NCBI RefSeq assembly: GCF_024713975.1 | Contig: NC_091113.1 | Span: forward strand, 295,001 to 359,000 | Length of the DNA stretch: 64,000 nt | Direction of reading: 5' to 3' | Origin: Paralichthys olivaceus | Lineage: Eukaryota; Chordata; Actinopteri; Pleuronectiformes; Paralichthyidae | Part shown: positions 24,971 through 35,500 of the stretch, piece by piece | Position numbering within the stretch: the stretch's first letter is position 1 | Layout: each line of letters opens with the position of its first letter | Notes under the pieces: generated by a model | What the model was told of the DNA's origin: nothing | The model's input: the letters and a program-made list of their open reading frames with translations, nothing else | The model's database searches: none | Position numbers and translations under genes: made by a program

Positions 24971-25770
24971 CAGATTTTGATTTGAAAATATGTAGAATTA
25001 GCAACATTAGAATTAGCAGCATTAGAATTAACGATAGAAAGCTGCCCCCTCTAGTGGTGACTCTGAGTATGGCCCGGTGTTTTATGATACAAATGAATGC
25101 AGCGTTAAAAGCAGCAGCTGATGATTTGACTTCTTGTTTATTTGTTGAAATGTTTCTGGAGAGTTGTGCACGTGATGACGTGCGCTGACACCTGAGCTGT
25201 GAACACGCTGAAGCAGAGACAGTATTAAAGTGCCGAAGCACTTAGATCTTATTTTTATACCAGGTAGAAGAAGAAGACAGATCCACACACTTTGTACAAA
25301 CTTATTCTACCTTTGTTTTGATCAGTAATTGACTTGGAAACAGAAACATGTGAATTTGAATCAGTGAGAATCCGTGAAGACAGTTTTCATATGAAAGGAA
25401 ACTCATGAAACATTTCACGATTTAGAATCTTCCTGAAATAAAGAATCTGAAGAAACAGAAGCTTGTCTGTCTTGTTTACAATTTCTACCTTTAGTAAAGA
25501 CGAGCAGTGACTGATACTGATGTCATTTACACTCACAGTCTGTGCAGGACGGATCATGGAGTGTATGGAGACACAGGAGACATATGAGACACGTGAGACA
25601 AATAAAGACATCAGGTCACATCAGATTTTTTTGCATCTCGTTTATTGTGGACATGCAGCAGGTGATGATTGACATCAGGGTTCAAACATTTGATTTAATT
25701 TGACTTTGACTGATGAAAGGGACAGATGTTGAGACAGATCAACATCTGGTCTTCTGCTGCTCCTGGAGAG

Positions 25771-26219
25771 TTAGTAAACTTGCACTGGACGGATCTTCAT
25801 GACGATGCTCTTCAGAGAGTAATCATGGGATAATTTCCAAGGGTACCATGTAACTCCAGTAGAAGTGGGCATGCCGTCCTGCCCCCAGAGATAAACCCCG
25901 TTAGGGTTTGCTTGGTGACAGTCTCTGTACCAGAACGCTCCCAGGTACCTTTTGGCACAGTTATCATACCAGTAGTCCTGGTCTCTGTCAAAGGTGGTGA
26001 AGTTCATGCCGTTTGAATACGCCAGGGCGTCTCCTACAGAGACAGAGAAGACACAGAGAAGACACAGAGAAGACACAGTTAGTGACAGTGTCTGTCTGTC
26101 TCTATTTGTCTCTCTGTCTGTCTATCTGTCGGTTCGATGCCAGCTCTCTATTGCCTCAACAAAAGAACAAAAACTGAAAAACATTTTTATTTTCCAGAAT
26201 GAAAGATCAATGATAAATG

Positions 26220-26275
<56 letters not shown>

Positions 26276-26454
26276 ACCTGCTGGTCCATTTGTGAATCCT
26301 GACACTGAAAGTCTGTATCCGTTACACTCAGAGTCCACGGAGAACGAGCTGTAATGAGCAAACGCTGTATTTCCCTCAAAGTCCTCTATGTCCACCTGTA
26401 ACTCAAACTGTGTGGGTCCTGAGGTCAGATAGTGAAGGTTGTCCAGACCTGTGA

Positions 26455-26501
<47 letters not shown>

Positions 26502-28069
26502 TGAATGTGGGTTGTGTATTAACAGCGAGGTTCTCAGTTGTTCCTGTGGTTCCACTTCTCACCCAGCCAGTGTTCTCCCATAGGGAGACCAAAACCGAGC
26601 TTGTAATGATTCCAGGGCCTGAAGAAGTTGACGAGTCCGTTACTCCTGGTCTGAAACACCTGAGCAGGTAAACAGTGGAATATGAGTCTGATTTATTTGA
26701 CGCCTTATTGACTTGATGAAAGCCAGTAAAATGACTCACTGTCCATGCTGCCTGGTTTCGGCTCATCTCACAGAACACCTGCAACACATCAGCAGATATG
26801 ATCGATTCAAATGTTTCGTCTGTACCAATGAGGCTTCAACACGTTAGGTGGCGCTGACCAATAGAGGCACAGAGATTCATCTGATACTGCTGATCATGGC
26901 AAGAATAGATCTGCTCTACTGAAACGTTTTTACCTGAAACTGGAATAACTGAGCAGTCGATTCTAGAGGTTCAAAGTGCCCTGAAGTTTAATAAAGGTGT
27001 CCCACAAGGCTCAATCCTCGGTCCTCCTCTTTATGACAGATATTTAATCAACAATATGACAATTTTCAATTTTTAACCCTCAGCTTGATCAAAGTGAGTC
27101 TGATGTGTGAAGGTGGAGAACGTTTCCTCCTTCGCTCCCTGAGCGTCTGTTCTCTCTCTCTGCTGAGTGGGTTCATCTCCTGAGAGAACAAGTGACTGAG
27201 AGTCTCCATCAGCTCCAGTGGAAGAGTGAAGCTGAACTGAGATCAGTTCTTAACAACCAGAGTTTATCTCCAACGTTCAGCAGAAACTTTCAAACATGAA
27301 GAACTCTGAACAGCATCAATCCCCTCATGTGGCTGCAGGGGGCACTGTTGATCAGCATCAGTGACATGTTGCTTTAATGATTCTACACTTGAGAGGTGAA
27401 CATGTTTCTGTCCAATAATAAAAACACAAGTGAACGCACCGCCACTCCCGAGTTCTCTCCTGCAGGGTAGATCCTGTACCGGCCGCTCTTGCAGTCATCA
27501 TCGCCTTCTTCTCTTTCGATCTGGCTGCAGTCCGTCGGATAAAGGCTGCGATAGCAGCTGATCAACGCTGGAGCCAAGAGGAGGAGGACCACCTGAAACA
27601 GCTGGAACAGAACAGATGTTTTCAATACTTTGACCCCCTGAGTCATGGGGGTGTGGTCACAGTCAGCAGAGGTCGACAACAACAGAGCAGAAGATGTTCC
27701 CTGAGGAAATGACATCATGTATGAAACACACAAAAACCACTGATGGTTGACCGAGGTTTAAGTTAATGACCGAGGTTTAAGTTAGTGACCGAGGTTTAAG
27801 TTAATGACTGAGGTTTAAGTTAGTGACCGAGGTTTAAGTTAATGACCGAGGTTTAAGTTAATGACCGAGGTTTAAGTTAATGACCGAGGTTTAAGTTAAT
27901 GAACTTTCTGTTACAAAGTTAAAGTACATGAAGTTATTTTCTAGGAGTCGTGTTCAGTGACATCTTGTGGCTCAGATTAAAACCTGATGACTCCTTGTTC
28001 ATTTAGATTCACTGTAGAAACATGAAGAGAAAAAATCTGTTCACTCACCCTCATCCTGAGATTAGTCAT
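25771..28069 (-). CDS. mfap4: Microfibril-associated glycoprotein 4-like, secreted fibrinogen-domain protein
   Basis: Extracellular fibrinogen-related-domain protein; MFAP4 binds elastic microfibres and is used as a macrophage marker in fish. Exons: 28069-28049, 27601-27440, 26778-26740, 26659-26563, 26448-26278, 26033-25771. They sum in frame to 251 aa; human MFAP4 is 255. A signal peptide (LFQVVLLLLAPALISC) follows MTNLRMR; the second Met is an equally good start. The fibrinogen domain runs from about residue 36 to the end: SGRYRIYPAG, VFCEM, NFFRPWNHYKLGFG, GEHWLGLDNLHYLT, the calcium-site FDRDQDYW, NCAKRYLGAFWYRDCH and MKIRP at the C-terminus. No RGD is seen in the N-terminal segment, unlike mammalian MFAP4. 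Exon 5 is bracketed by (TG)n tracts at both splice sites. A poly(A) signal (complement of 25641-25646) follows. It could be one of several teleost paralogues. Confidence 0.88.
26229..26272. repeat. (CA)n microsatellite at the mfap4 exon 5 donor
   Basis: On the gene's strand the donor GTAAG runs straight into (TG)n, so the repeat begins about five bases inside the intron. Confidence 0.95.
26455..26496. repeat. (CA)n microsatellite at the mfap4 exon 5 acceptor
   Basis: On the gene's strand (TG)n ends a few bases before the acceptor gtcacag, occupying the position of the polypyrimidine tract. Confidence 0.95.
26940..27085 (+). pseudogene. LINE reverse-transcriptase relic in an mfap4 intron
   Basis: Reads FNKGVPQGSILGPPLY on the plus strand, the reverse-transcriptase 'GVPQGSILGP' motif, with no intact flanks. 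It is about 50 codons at most and antisense to the host gene. Confidence 0.6.
27748..27903. repeat. 19-bp minisatellite in mfap4 intron 1
   Basis: Eight near-identical copies of atgaccgaggtttaagtta. Confidence 0.95.
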
Positions 28070-28107
28070 CTGAAAATAAAACAAAAACACAATCAACCAA
28101 TGACTGA

Positions 28108-29902
28108 ACAGAACACCTGTCCACAGCACCTGTCTCACATCACCTGTCTCACAGCACCTGTCCACATCACCTGTCTCCCAGCACCTGTCTCACATCACCT
28201 GTCTCACAGCACCTGTCCACAGCACCTGTCTCACAGCACCTGTCTCACAGCACCTGTCCACAGCACCTGTCTCACAGCACCTGTCTCACAGCACCTGTCT
28301 CACAGCACCTGTCCACAGCACCTGTCTCACAGCACCTGTCTCACAGCACCTGTCCACAGCACCTGTCTCACAGCACCTGTCCACATCACCTGTCTCACAT
28401 CACCTGTCTCACATCACCTGTCTCCCAGCACCTGTCCACATCACCTGTCCACATCACCTGTCTCACATCACCTGTCTCACATCGCCTGTCTCCCAGCACC
28501 TGTCTCACCTCACCTGTCCACAGCACCTGTCTCACATCGCCTGTCTCACCTCACCTGTCCACAGCACCTGTCTCACATCGCCTGTCTCCCAGCACCTGTC
28601 TCACATCACCTGTCCACAGCACCTGTCTCACAGCACCTGTCCACATCACCTGTCCACAGCACCTGTCTCACATCACCTGTCTCACCTCACCTGTCTCACA
28701 TCACCTGTCCACAGCACCTGTCTCCCAGCACCTGTCCACATCACCTGTCCACAGCACCTGCCTCACAGCACCTGTCTCACAGCACCTGTCTCACCTCACC
28801 TGTCTCACATCACCTGTCCACAGCACCTGTCTCACAGCACCTGTCTCACAGCACCTGTCCACAGCACCTGTCTCACAGCACCTGTCTCACCTCACCTTTC
28901 TCACTTCACCTGTCTCCCAGCACCTGTCTCACATCACCTGTCTCACAGCACCTGTCCACAGCACCTGTCCACAGCACCTGTCTCACATCACCTGTCTCAC
29001 AGCACCTGTCTCACAGCACCTGTCCACAGCACCTGTCTCACAGCACCTGTCTCCCAGCACCTGTCTCACATCACCTGTCTCACAGCACCTGTCTCACATC
29101 ACCTGTCTCACAGCACCTGTCTCACAGCACCTGTCTCACATCACCTGTCTCACCTCACCTGTCTCACCTCACCTTTCTCACTTCACCTGTCTCACCTCAC
29201 CTGTCCACATCACCTGTCTCACAGCACCTGTCTCACAGCACCTGTCTCACATCACCTGTCTCACCTCACCTGTCTCACCTCACCTTTCTCACTTCACCTG
29301 TCTCACCTCACCTGTCCACATCACCTGTCTCACATCACCTGTCCACATCACCTGTCTCACCTCACTTTTCTCACTTCACCTGTCCACATCACCTGTCTCC
29401 CATAACCTGTCCACATCACCTGTCTCACCTCACCTGTCTCACCTCACGTGTCAACCTCACCTGTCTCACATCACCTGTCCACATCACCTGTCTCACATCA
29501 CCTGTCTCACCTCACCTATTTCACCTCACCTGTCTCACGTCACCTGTCCACATCACCTGTCTCACCTCACCTGTCTCACCTCACCTGTCTCACATCACCT
29601 GTCCACATCACCTGTCCACATCACCTGTCTCACCTCACCTGTCTCACATCACCTGTCCACATCACCTGTCTCACCTCACCTATTTCACCTCACCTGTCTC
29701 ACATCACCTGTCCACATCACCTGTCTCACATCACCTGTCTCACATCACCTGTCCACATCACCTGTCTCACATCACCTGTCTCACCTCACCTATTTCACCT
29801 CACTTGTCTCACATCACCTGTCCACATCACCTGTCCACATCACCTGTCTCACCTCACCTGTCTCACATCACCTGTCTCACCTCACCTGTCTCACCTCACC
29901 TG
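28108..29902. repeat. 14-bp CACCTGTCTCACAG minisatellite upstream of mfap4
   Basis: About 125 units of cacctgtctcacag with variants (tcacat, tccacagc, tcacct, tctcccag). It starts about 40 bp upstream of the mfap4-like start codon. Each unit holds CACCTG, the E-box bound by ZEB/SNAIL/E-proteins. A 627-aa plus-strand frame (CLTAPVHSTCLT-type) is open only because the unit lacks stops in that frame. Confidence 0.95.
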
Positions 29903-29932
29903 TGAGTCAAACTGAAGAGACGTCTTCACCCT

Positions 29933-30226
29933 CAGAGGAAACAGATAAACTGCTGTTTCTCCTCCACGTCTTTTATCTGCACACACCTCTGTGACATCAC
30001 ACCTGTAAACACAACTCTGTGACATCACACCTGTAAACACAACCTCCCAACATTCAATATGTAAACACCTGAGGAGAACAACGTTGTTCAATATTTAGAC
30101 ATGTTTGTTCAACTAATCGCACAAACACACTTTAAGACTTTTGGAGAAAGTAGCTGTGCAGAGTCACTTATGTGACTTCAGCTAATATTGACTCAGCTCA
30201 GCTCTGTGTTTTATACAATATGAACA
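29933..30226. repeat. Duplicated segment A, copy 1
   Basis: Nearly identical to 31256-31551, beginning cagaggaaacagataaactg and ending at atacaatatgaac. Part of a tandem duplication downstream of sun1. Confidence 0.9.
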
Positions 30227-31052
30227 GTGTTCAAGTTACTTCAATGGTGTAATGCATTATTTATTACTTGTTACTGTATTTTCATATTATTAGTTACATT
30301 ACAATCTTACTGTCTTTGAAAGGCATTATACTACTTTGACATTACTTTTGCATTGCTTTCACCAAAATAACAGGAAATATGGATTTGGTGTTCTCAATAG
30401 ATCTTGTTGTGACTGCAGCTCATTACACAGCAGGAGGTGATGTGGTATGGCATAATGACTGAGCTAGGCTTAAGGCTAACAAAAGTACAATATAATGGTT
30501 GCAGTTATGGTTCCCGGTGCAGTACATTTTTATAATAGAAATACTGTAACTTTAGGTGTTCATATTGAAATCAATAGAGCTAGAGCCTTCTACTGTAGAT
30601 TGTAAAAAAAGTCAAGACACACAACCTTTTTACATTTCTGTCCCTTTCTTCTCTTTTATTCACAGAGAATTCACAGCATAATGAAACATCGGTTATGAGT
30701 CATCAAAAATGAAAAACAGATTAGTCCTTGGCCTGAAGGGATAAAATAATGTCAGGCCTGAGGAGAAAAAAAAGAAGTAATCCTTAAGATCACTTATGGT
30801 TAGACTATTAACTCTAACTATTAACTTGAACTACTAACCATAACCTATATGGATATACCTAGCCACATTTCAAGGTGACAAAAAAAGAAACTGAAATGCT
30901 TCAAATGAAATGAAAGTGCTTTGGGCTACTGGTCCTCGTAGGAATCACAATTTCAGACTTCAAACAAACAGAGGTAGCATGCATCCAAACTAAATATAAA
31001 TAAGAAAATAGCCAGATATCAAATGCACGCTGTGCTAAGTGGACTAAATAAG
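30227..31052. mobile_element. Probable inserted repeat between duplicated segments A1 and B1
   Basis: AT-rich sequence (gtgtaatgcattatttatta..., caccaaaataacaggaaata...) absent from the second copy of the duplication, where a different 750-bp sequence sits. The text resembles repeat families common in fish. No ORF. Confidence 0.45.
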
Positions 31053-31234
31053 TTAATATTCATCTGCTCCTTTACTTTCACAGCAGATTTGAACATCACT
31101 GTTTTCATTTCATGTGTTGCTCTGGACCAGATTATTCAATAATTTATTTACAGTAAAAAACACATTTCTTCAAGTTCTCTAAAAACAGGAATCATGTTTT
31201 AATCTTTCCTGCTGTTTACACTGACGATGACGTT
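31053..31234. repeat. Duplicated segment B, copy 1
   Basis: Matches 32300-32484 (ttaatattcatctgctcctt... to gatgacgtt) with one 3-nt indel and very few substitutions. It is directly joined to segment A copy 2. Confidence 0.9.
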
Positions 31235-31255
31235 TCCTCCTGAAGCAACGTTTGT

Positions 31256-31551
31256 CAGAGGAAACAGATAAACTGCTGTTTCTCCTCCACGTCTTTTATC
31301 TGCACACAACTCTGTGACATCACACCTGTAAACACAACTCTGTGACATCACACCTGTAAACACAACCTCCCAACATTCAATATGTAAACACCTGAGGAGA
31401 ACAACGTTGTTCAATATTTAGACATGTTTGTTCAACTAATCGCACAAACACACTTAACTGACTTTTGGAGAAAGTAGCTGTGCAGAGTCACTTATGTGAC
31501 TTCAGCTAATATTGACTCAGCTCAGCTCTGTGTTTTTATACAATATGAACC
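31256..31551. repeat. Duplicated segment A, copy 2
   Basis: Second copy of 29933-30226. Differences are a handful of single bases and a short indel. Confidence 0.9.
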
Positions 31552-31577
31552 AATGCTACTGTTAATGGTTAGCTGCA

Positions 31578-31722
31578 TAAGCTACATTACTAACATTAGC
31601 TTCATTAGCTTCTTTAGCTACATTAGCTTCATTCACTACATTAGCTTCATTCACTACATTAGCTTCATTAGCTTCTTTAGCTACATTAGCTTCATTCACT
31701 ACATTAGCTTCTTTAGCTACAC
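31578..31722. repeat. Tandem repeat of ACATTAGCTTCATTCACTAC units
   Basis: About seven copies of a 12-20 bp unit (tacattagcttcattcac, ttagcttctttagctacat). Confidence 0.85.
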
Positions 31723-32299
31723 TGGTCTCCAAACTTTCACTGAGAGAATTTACAATGTACAGATCGACGTTCGACAATTCAAATGAATTTAAAGCGACAC
31801 TGATCCTGTTTCTTAATAACAAGAGAATCAAAATGATTTAAACAGAGATTTCACCAAGGTTTATTTACTTCAACATAAATTTATAACGAGATCAGATCTG
31901 TCACAAATTTATTTGGGGGAGGGGCTTCATTAAACTGGAGTCGATCAAATTCATCAACACAGGAAAAATAAATCAGAAGTGATCGGTTCAACTGAAAAGA
32001 GTCAGAAATAAGAAACGTCCCCGTCCCAGTGAACCAGTTCTAACGAGCTGCTGGTAGTAAACCAGTTTAACACACGTTAGAAAATGACGTTGTCTTTATC
32101 TATATATATATTGGTATTGAACAAAGATTAGACTGATAAAAACACAGATCACATGTTATCAGGTGTAAAAAAATATTTATTCTTGAAAATGAATAAAAAA
32201 ACAAATTATATATTTATGTGAAAATGTCCAAATGTTTGATCAAATTAAAATTATTCACCTGAAGACACAAATATTGACAGCAGAGTTTAATATTCTATA

Positions 32300-32484
32300 T
32301 TAATATTCATCTGCTCCTTTACTTTCACAGCAGATTTGAACATCACCACTGTTTTCATTTCATGTGTTGCTCTGGACCAGATTATTCAATAATTTATTTA
32401 CAGTAAAAAACACATTTCTTCAAGTTCTCTAAAAACAGGAATCATGTTTTAATCTTTCCTGCTGTTTACACTGACGATGACGTT
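32300..32484. repeat. Duplicated segment B, copy 2 (3' flank of sun1)
   Basis: Lies 40 bp beyond the sun1 stop codon in gene orientation, so segment B is probably part of the sun1 3' UTR and has been duplicated with downstream DNA. Confidence 0.85.
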
Positions 32485-32523
32485 CAAAACCTCACTTTGA
32501 CGTTAAATTTGTGAACGTGGGCC

Positions 32524-35500
32524 TCAGACCTCACTGGGCGTCCCGTGCACTCTAAAACGGTAAATGCACGTGTACTCCTGGTGGCCCCAGTTGGACAAAA
32601 CCTTCACCTCGATGATCTGGAACATCTGATCATTCTCCTCCTGTCAACACAGAAAAATAATGATATGAACACAGTGAAATCACAGATGTTTGGCGTCTTC
32701 GCCATACTGACTCACTCTGATCGTCAATGATATTTTTAACAGTTGCAAAAAGCAAGAGATAACAAGAAGTTCAATTAAAAACCTTTTTAGAATAAAATAG
32801 ACAGTTTCACAATCGCATCAGTTAAACTATGAAGTAAAACTAGAAGAGTCGATGCGTCCAGGAGAGATTTTACTCATCAGATTAGATCTTGCAGATCAGT
32901 ATGAAGATGGTTTAGGATTTAATAATAATAAAAAGAAAGAAAAGACTTAATGACAAACTCCTGCATATTGATAAACATCCTCTGATCAGGATAAATGAAC
33001 ATGTTGCTACAGCTGCTTTATTATTTTGACATAACAGAATTATTGTCCACACTTCAATGACGTTGAGAACTTAGATCAACCCTTAAACTATTAGACTTTT
33101 CTTTCTGAGTTGAAATGCATGTGGGGTGAACATGTGGCCGCTGCAGGGACAACTCACAGCGGCGGGGTACGTCTGCAGAGCTTCTCCATCCTCGTCATAC
33201 GTATATGCTCCCAGCAGCTTCCCTCTGTCCTGACGCTCGTCTTCCAGACCCTGAAAACAAATCTGTTCAGTAACAGAAACTTCGACAGGTCGCTGGTGAT
33301 GGAGACCACTCTCTTACATAGACACTGAAGTCTCGGGGAGCGCTGTGCAGTGCCCCGCTGGGTGCCAGGGCTTTGGGGATGTGCTCCAGGGAGAAGGCGG
33401 TGGGGAGGATCCTCATTGAGAGACGGATCACCAGGAAACCTGTGGAGCCTCTGAACGCCCAGCAGTTTCCTGGATGGACGTCCGGCTGCAGGAAGACAGC
33501 AGGGCAGTGTTTATCAGGTGTTAATCAACTGTTGATGACATTTCAAATAGTGACAAACAAAACTATCCCTGTTAACATTAATGTTCTTGGTGATCTGCAT
33601 TAACCACGCGATCTTTTTCAGAATCATGTTACGATATTTGGGCTGTTAGAACATTTATCATGATTCAGATTTCAACAGAGGGCGCTGTGCGTGCTTTAGA
33701 ACCACAAACAACTGGACACATCTGACCAATCAGAGGACAGAAGGTCTGTCTTTTCTGCTTCACCTCATTTTTTGATAAAAGTAGAAAACAGGTGTGAAGG
33801 CAGCAGTGCGATGTGTGATTGATTACCTGGATGACAGTTCGAGGAGACTGAGAGAAATACCAGAGAGGAACTCCGAACAGACTCAGCAGCGCCGCCTTCG
33901 TCTCGTAGGTCTCAGAGCAGCGAGTGCTCAGAACACCTCCCCCTGCAGGAAGTGTCAGTAAAATAAATAAATATGGACGACCACACGGCTCCCAAACACC
34001 TGGTTTTAATGAGTTATTGTATAAAAACAGGCTGAGACGTCATGATTGAAGCGTATTTGGGAGGAAGTGGAGATGAGTTGTCTTTTGAATTTATTCTAAC
34101 CCTAACCTGAGATTTTCTGACAATAAAGAAATCTAGAACATTACGGGACAAGTCAGACACGAACACTGAGTTTATCTTCCGACCTCCAGACTCCAGAGCG
34201 TAGTCTGCGAGGCCAGTCTGGTCCTGGGAAAAGAGCCGCAGAGCGTTCTTCACGATCACGTGGACGTCCTGGAAGAGACGACACAAAGGTTAAGTAACTT
34301 TGTAGGAGCTGCAGGAGAAACTCATTTGAGTGATCTTCGGGTAAAAAACTGGGAAAATACATCTGAGCTAAAACATAAGATTAACAGAGATGTGTTTGTC
34401 CAGTGTCCACATAGTGACAACACACAAAGCAAACTAAACAACGATGACAAACAGAGTTTGCATCGACTGAAAGGTTAAACAGGGAACAGTCTGAATCAGA
34501 CGAGTTAAAGTTCTTCCAGACGTACAAAAGACTCACATGTATGTATTGTGTTGGTGCCTGGGACATGTGTAATGGTGTGATGATGAGTTTGCTTGCTATG
34601 CTAGCTGTCAATGCTAAAACAAAACAAAACTTAAAATGTGGGTTCATCAGCTGACTTTGCTTCCTCAGCCGCATTCTGACCTCTGCAGTCACAACATGTG
34701 TTTGCATGTATGGGATTTGATTGGCTGGTGTCAGCTTATACCTCACGCAGCAGAACCTGAACACAGTTCTGCAACACACGTTAGTCAGTGAACTTGCAAG
34801 GCCAACTGTTTCCAGTCTTTATGCTTTGCTAAGCAGCTGCTAGCCAAATAATCTGAATTTGAGACTCTGAATGGCAGCGAGAAGAAGACGATTTAACAAT
34901 TCTCCTTTAAAATGGTCTTGATCCTGAATTTAAAGAAAGTTTTTTTAAACTACATTTGAATGTGTAACCCCCACCTCACCTCCTGGCTGACGGCGGCCCC
35001 AGCAGCCCCGGTGGTTTGCACGACGGCCTCTCTGACCATCTCCTTGCTGCGATGCTGCACCAGCTGCAGGTTGATGTTCTGCAGGATGCTGTGCTCCAGA
35101 GACGACAGCGCCACCTGCAGGTCAGCCCTACTGATGTAGCGCTGCGACAGCCACTGGAGAAGCGACTCTGGGAGAGTGTTGGAGTCTCCTCCGCCTGCCA
35201 CTGTCACCTGATTCCCGTAGACGAGGGCCCGAACCTCCTCACTCACCTGAGCGGAAACCTGTGCTGAGATCTGGCCAGAGAAAGATTCAAAAACATTAAC
35301 CATGGCTAACCTCCCCAGCTCACCAGGCTACTTACCCGGCTCAGGAGGCTACCCTCCCAACCTCCCCAGCTCACGAAGGTAACCTCCCAGCTCCTGAGGC
35401 TACCCTCCCAGCTAATGAGGCTACCATTGCACCAAACTAACTGCCTTCTCTTCTCACCGCCTGCTGGACTCCATCGAGTTGTCGGCAGCTGTCCCTGGAC

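Noticed and set aside
28108-29902. CRISPR-like array of short direct repeats
   Set aside because: Units are contiguous without unique spacers, and the DNA is vertebrate nuclear sequence.
28022-29915. 627- and 155-residue plus-strand frames (CLTAPVHSTCLT-type)
   Set aside because: A 14-bp repeat without stops in these frames gives periodic low-complexity peptide; no homology, no splice context.
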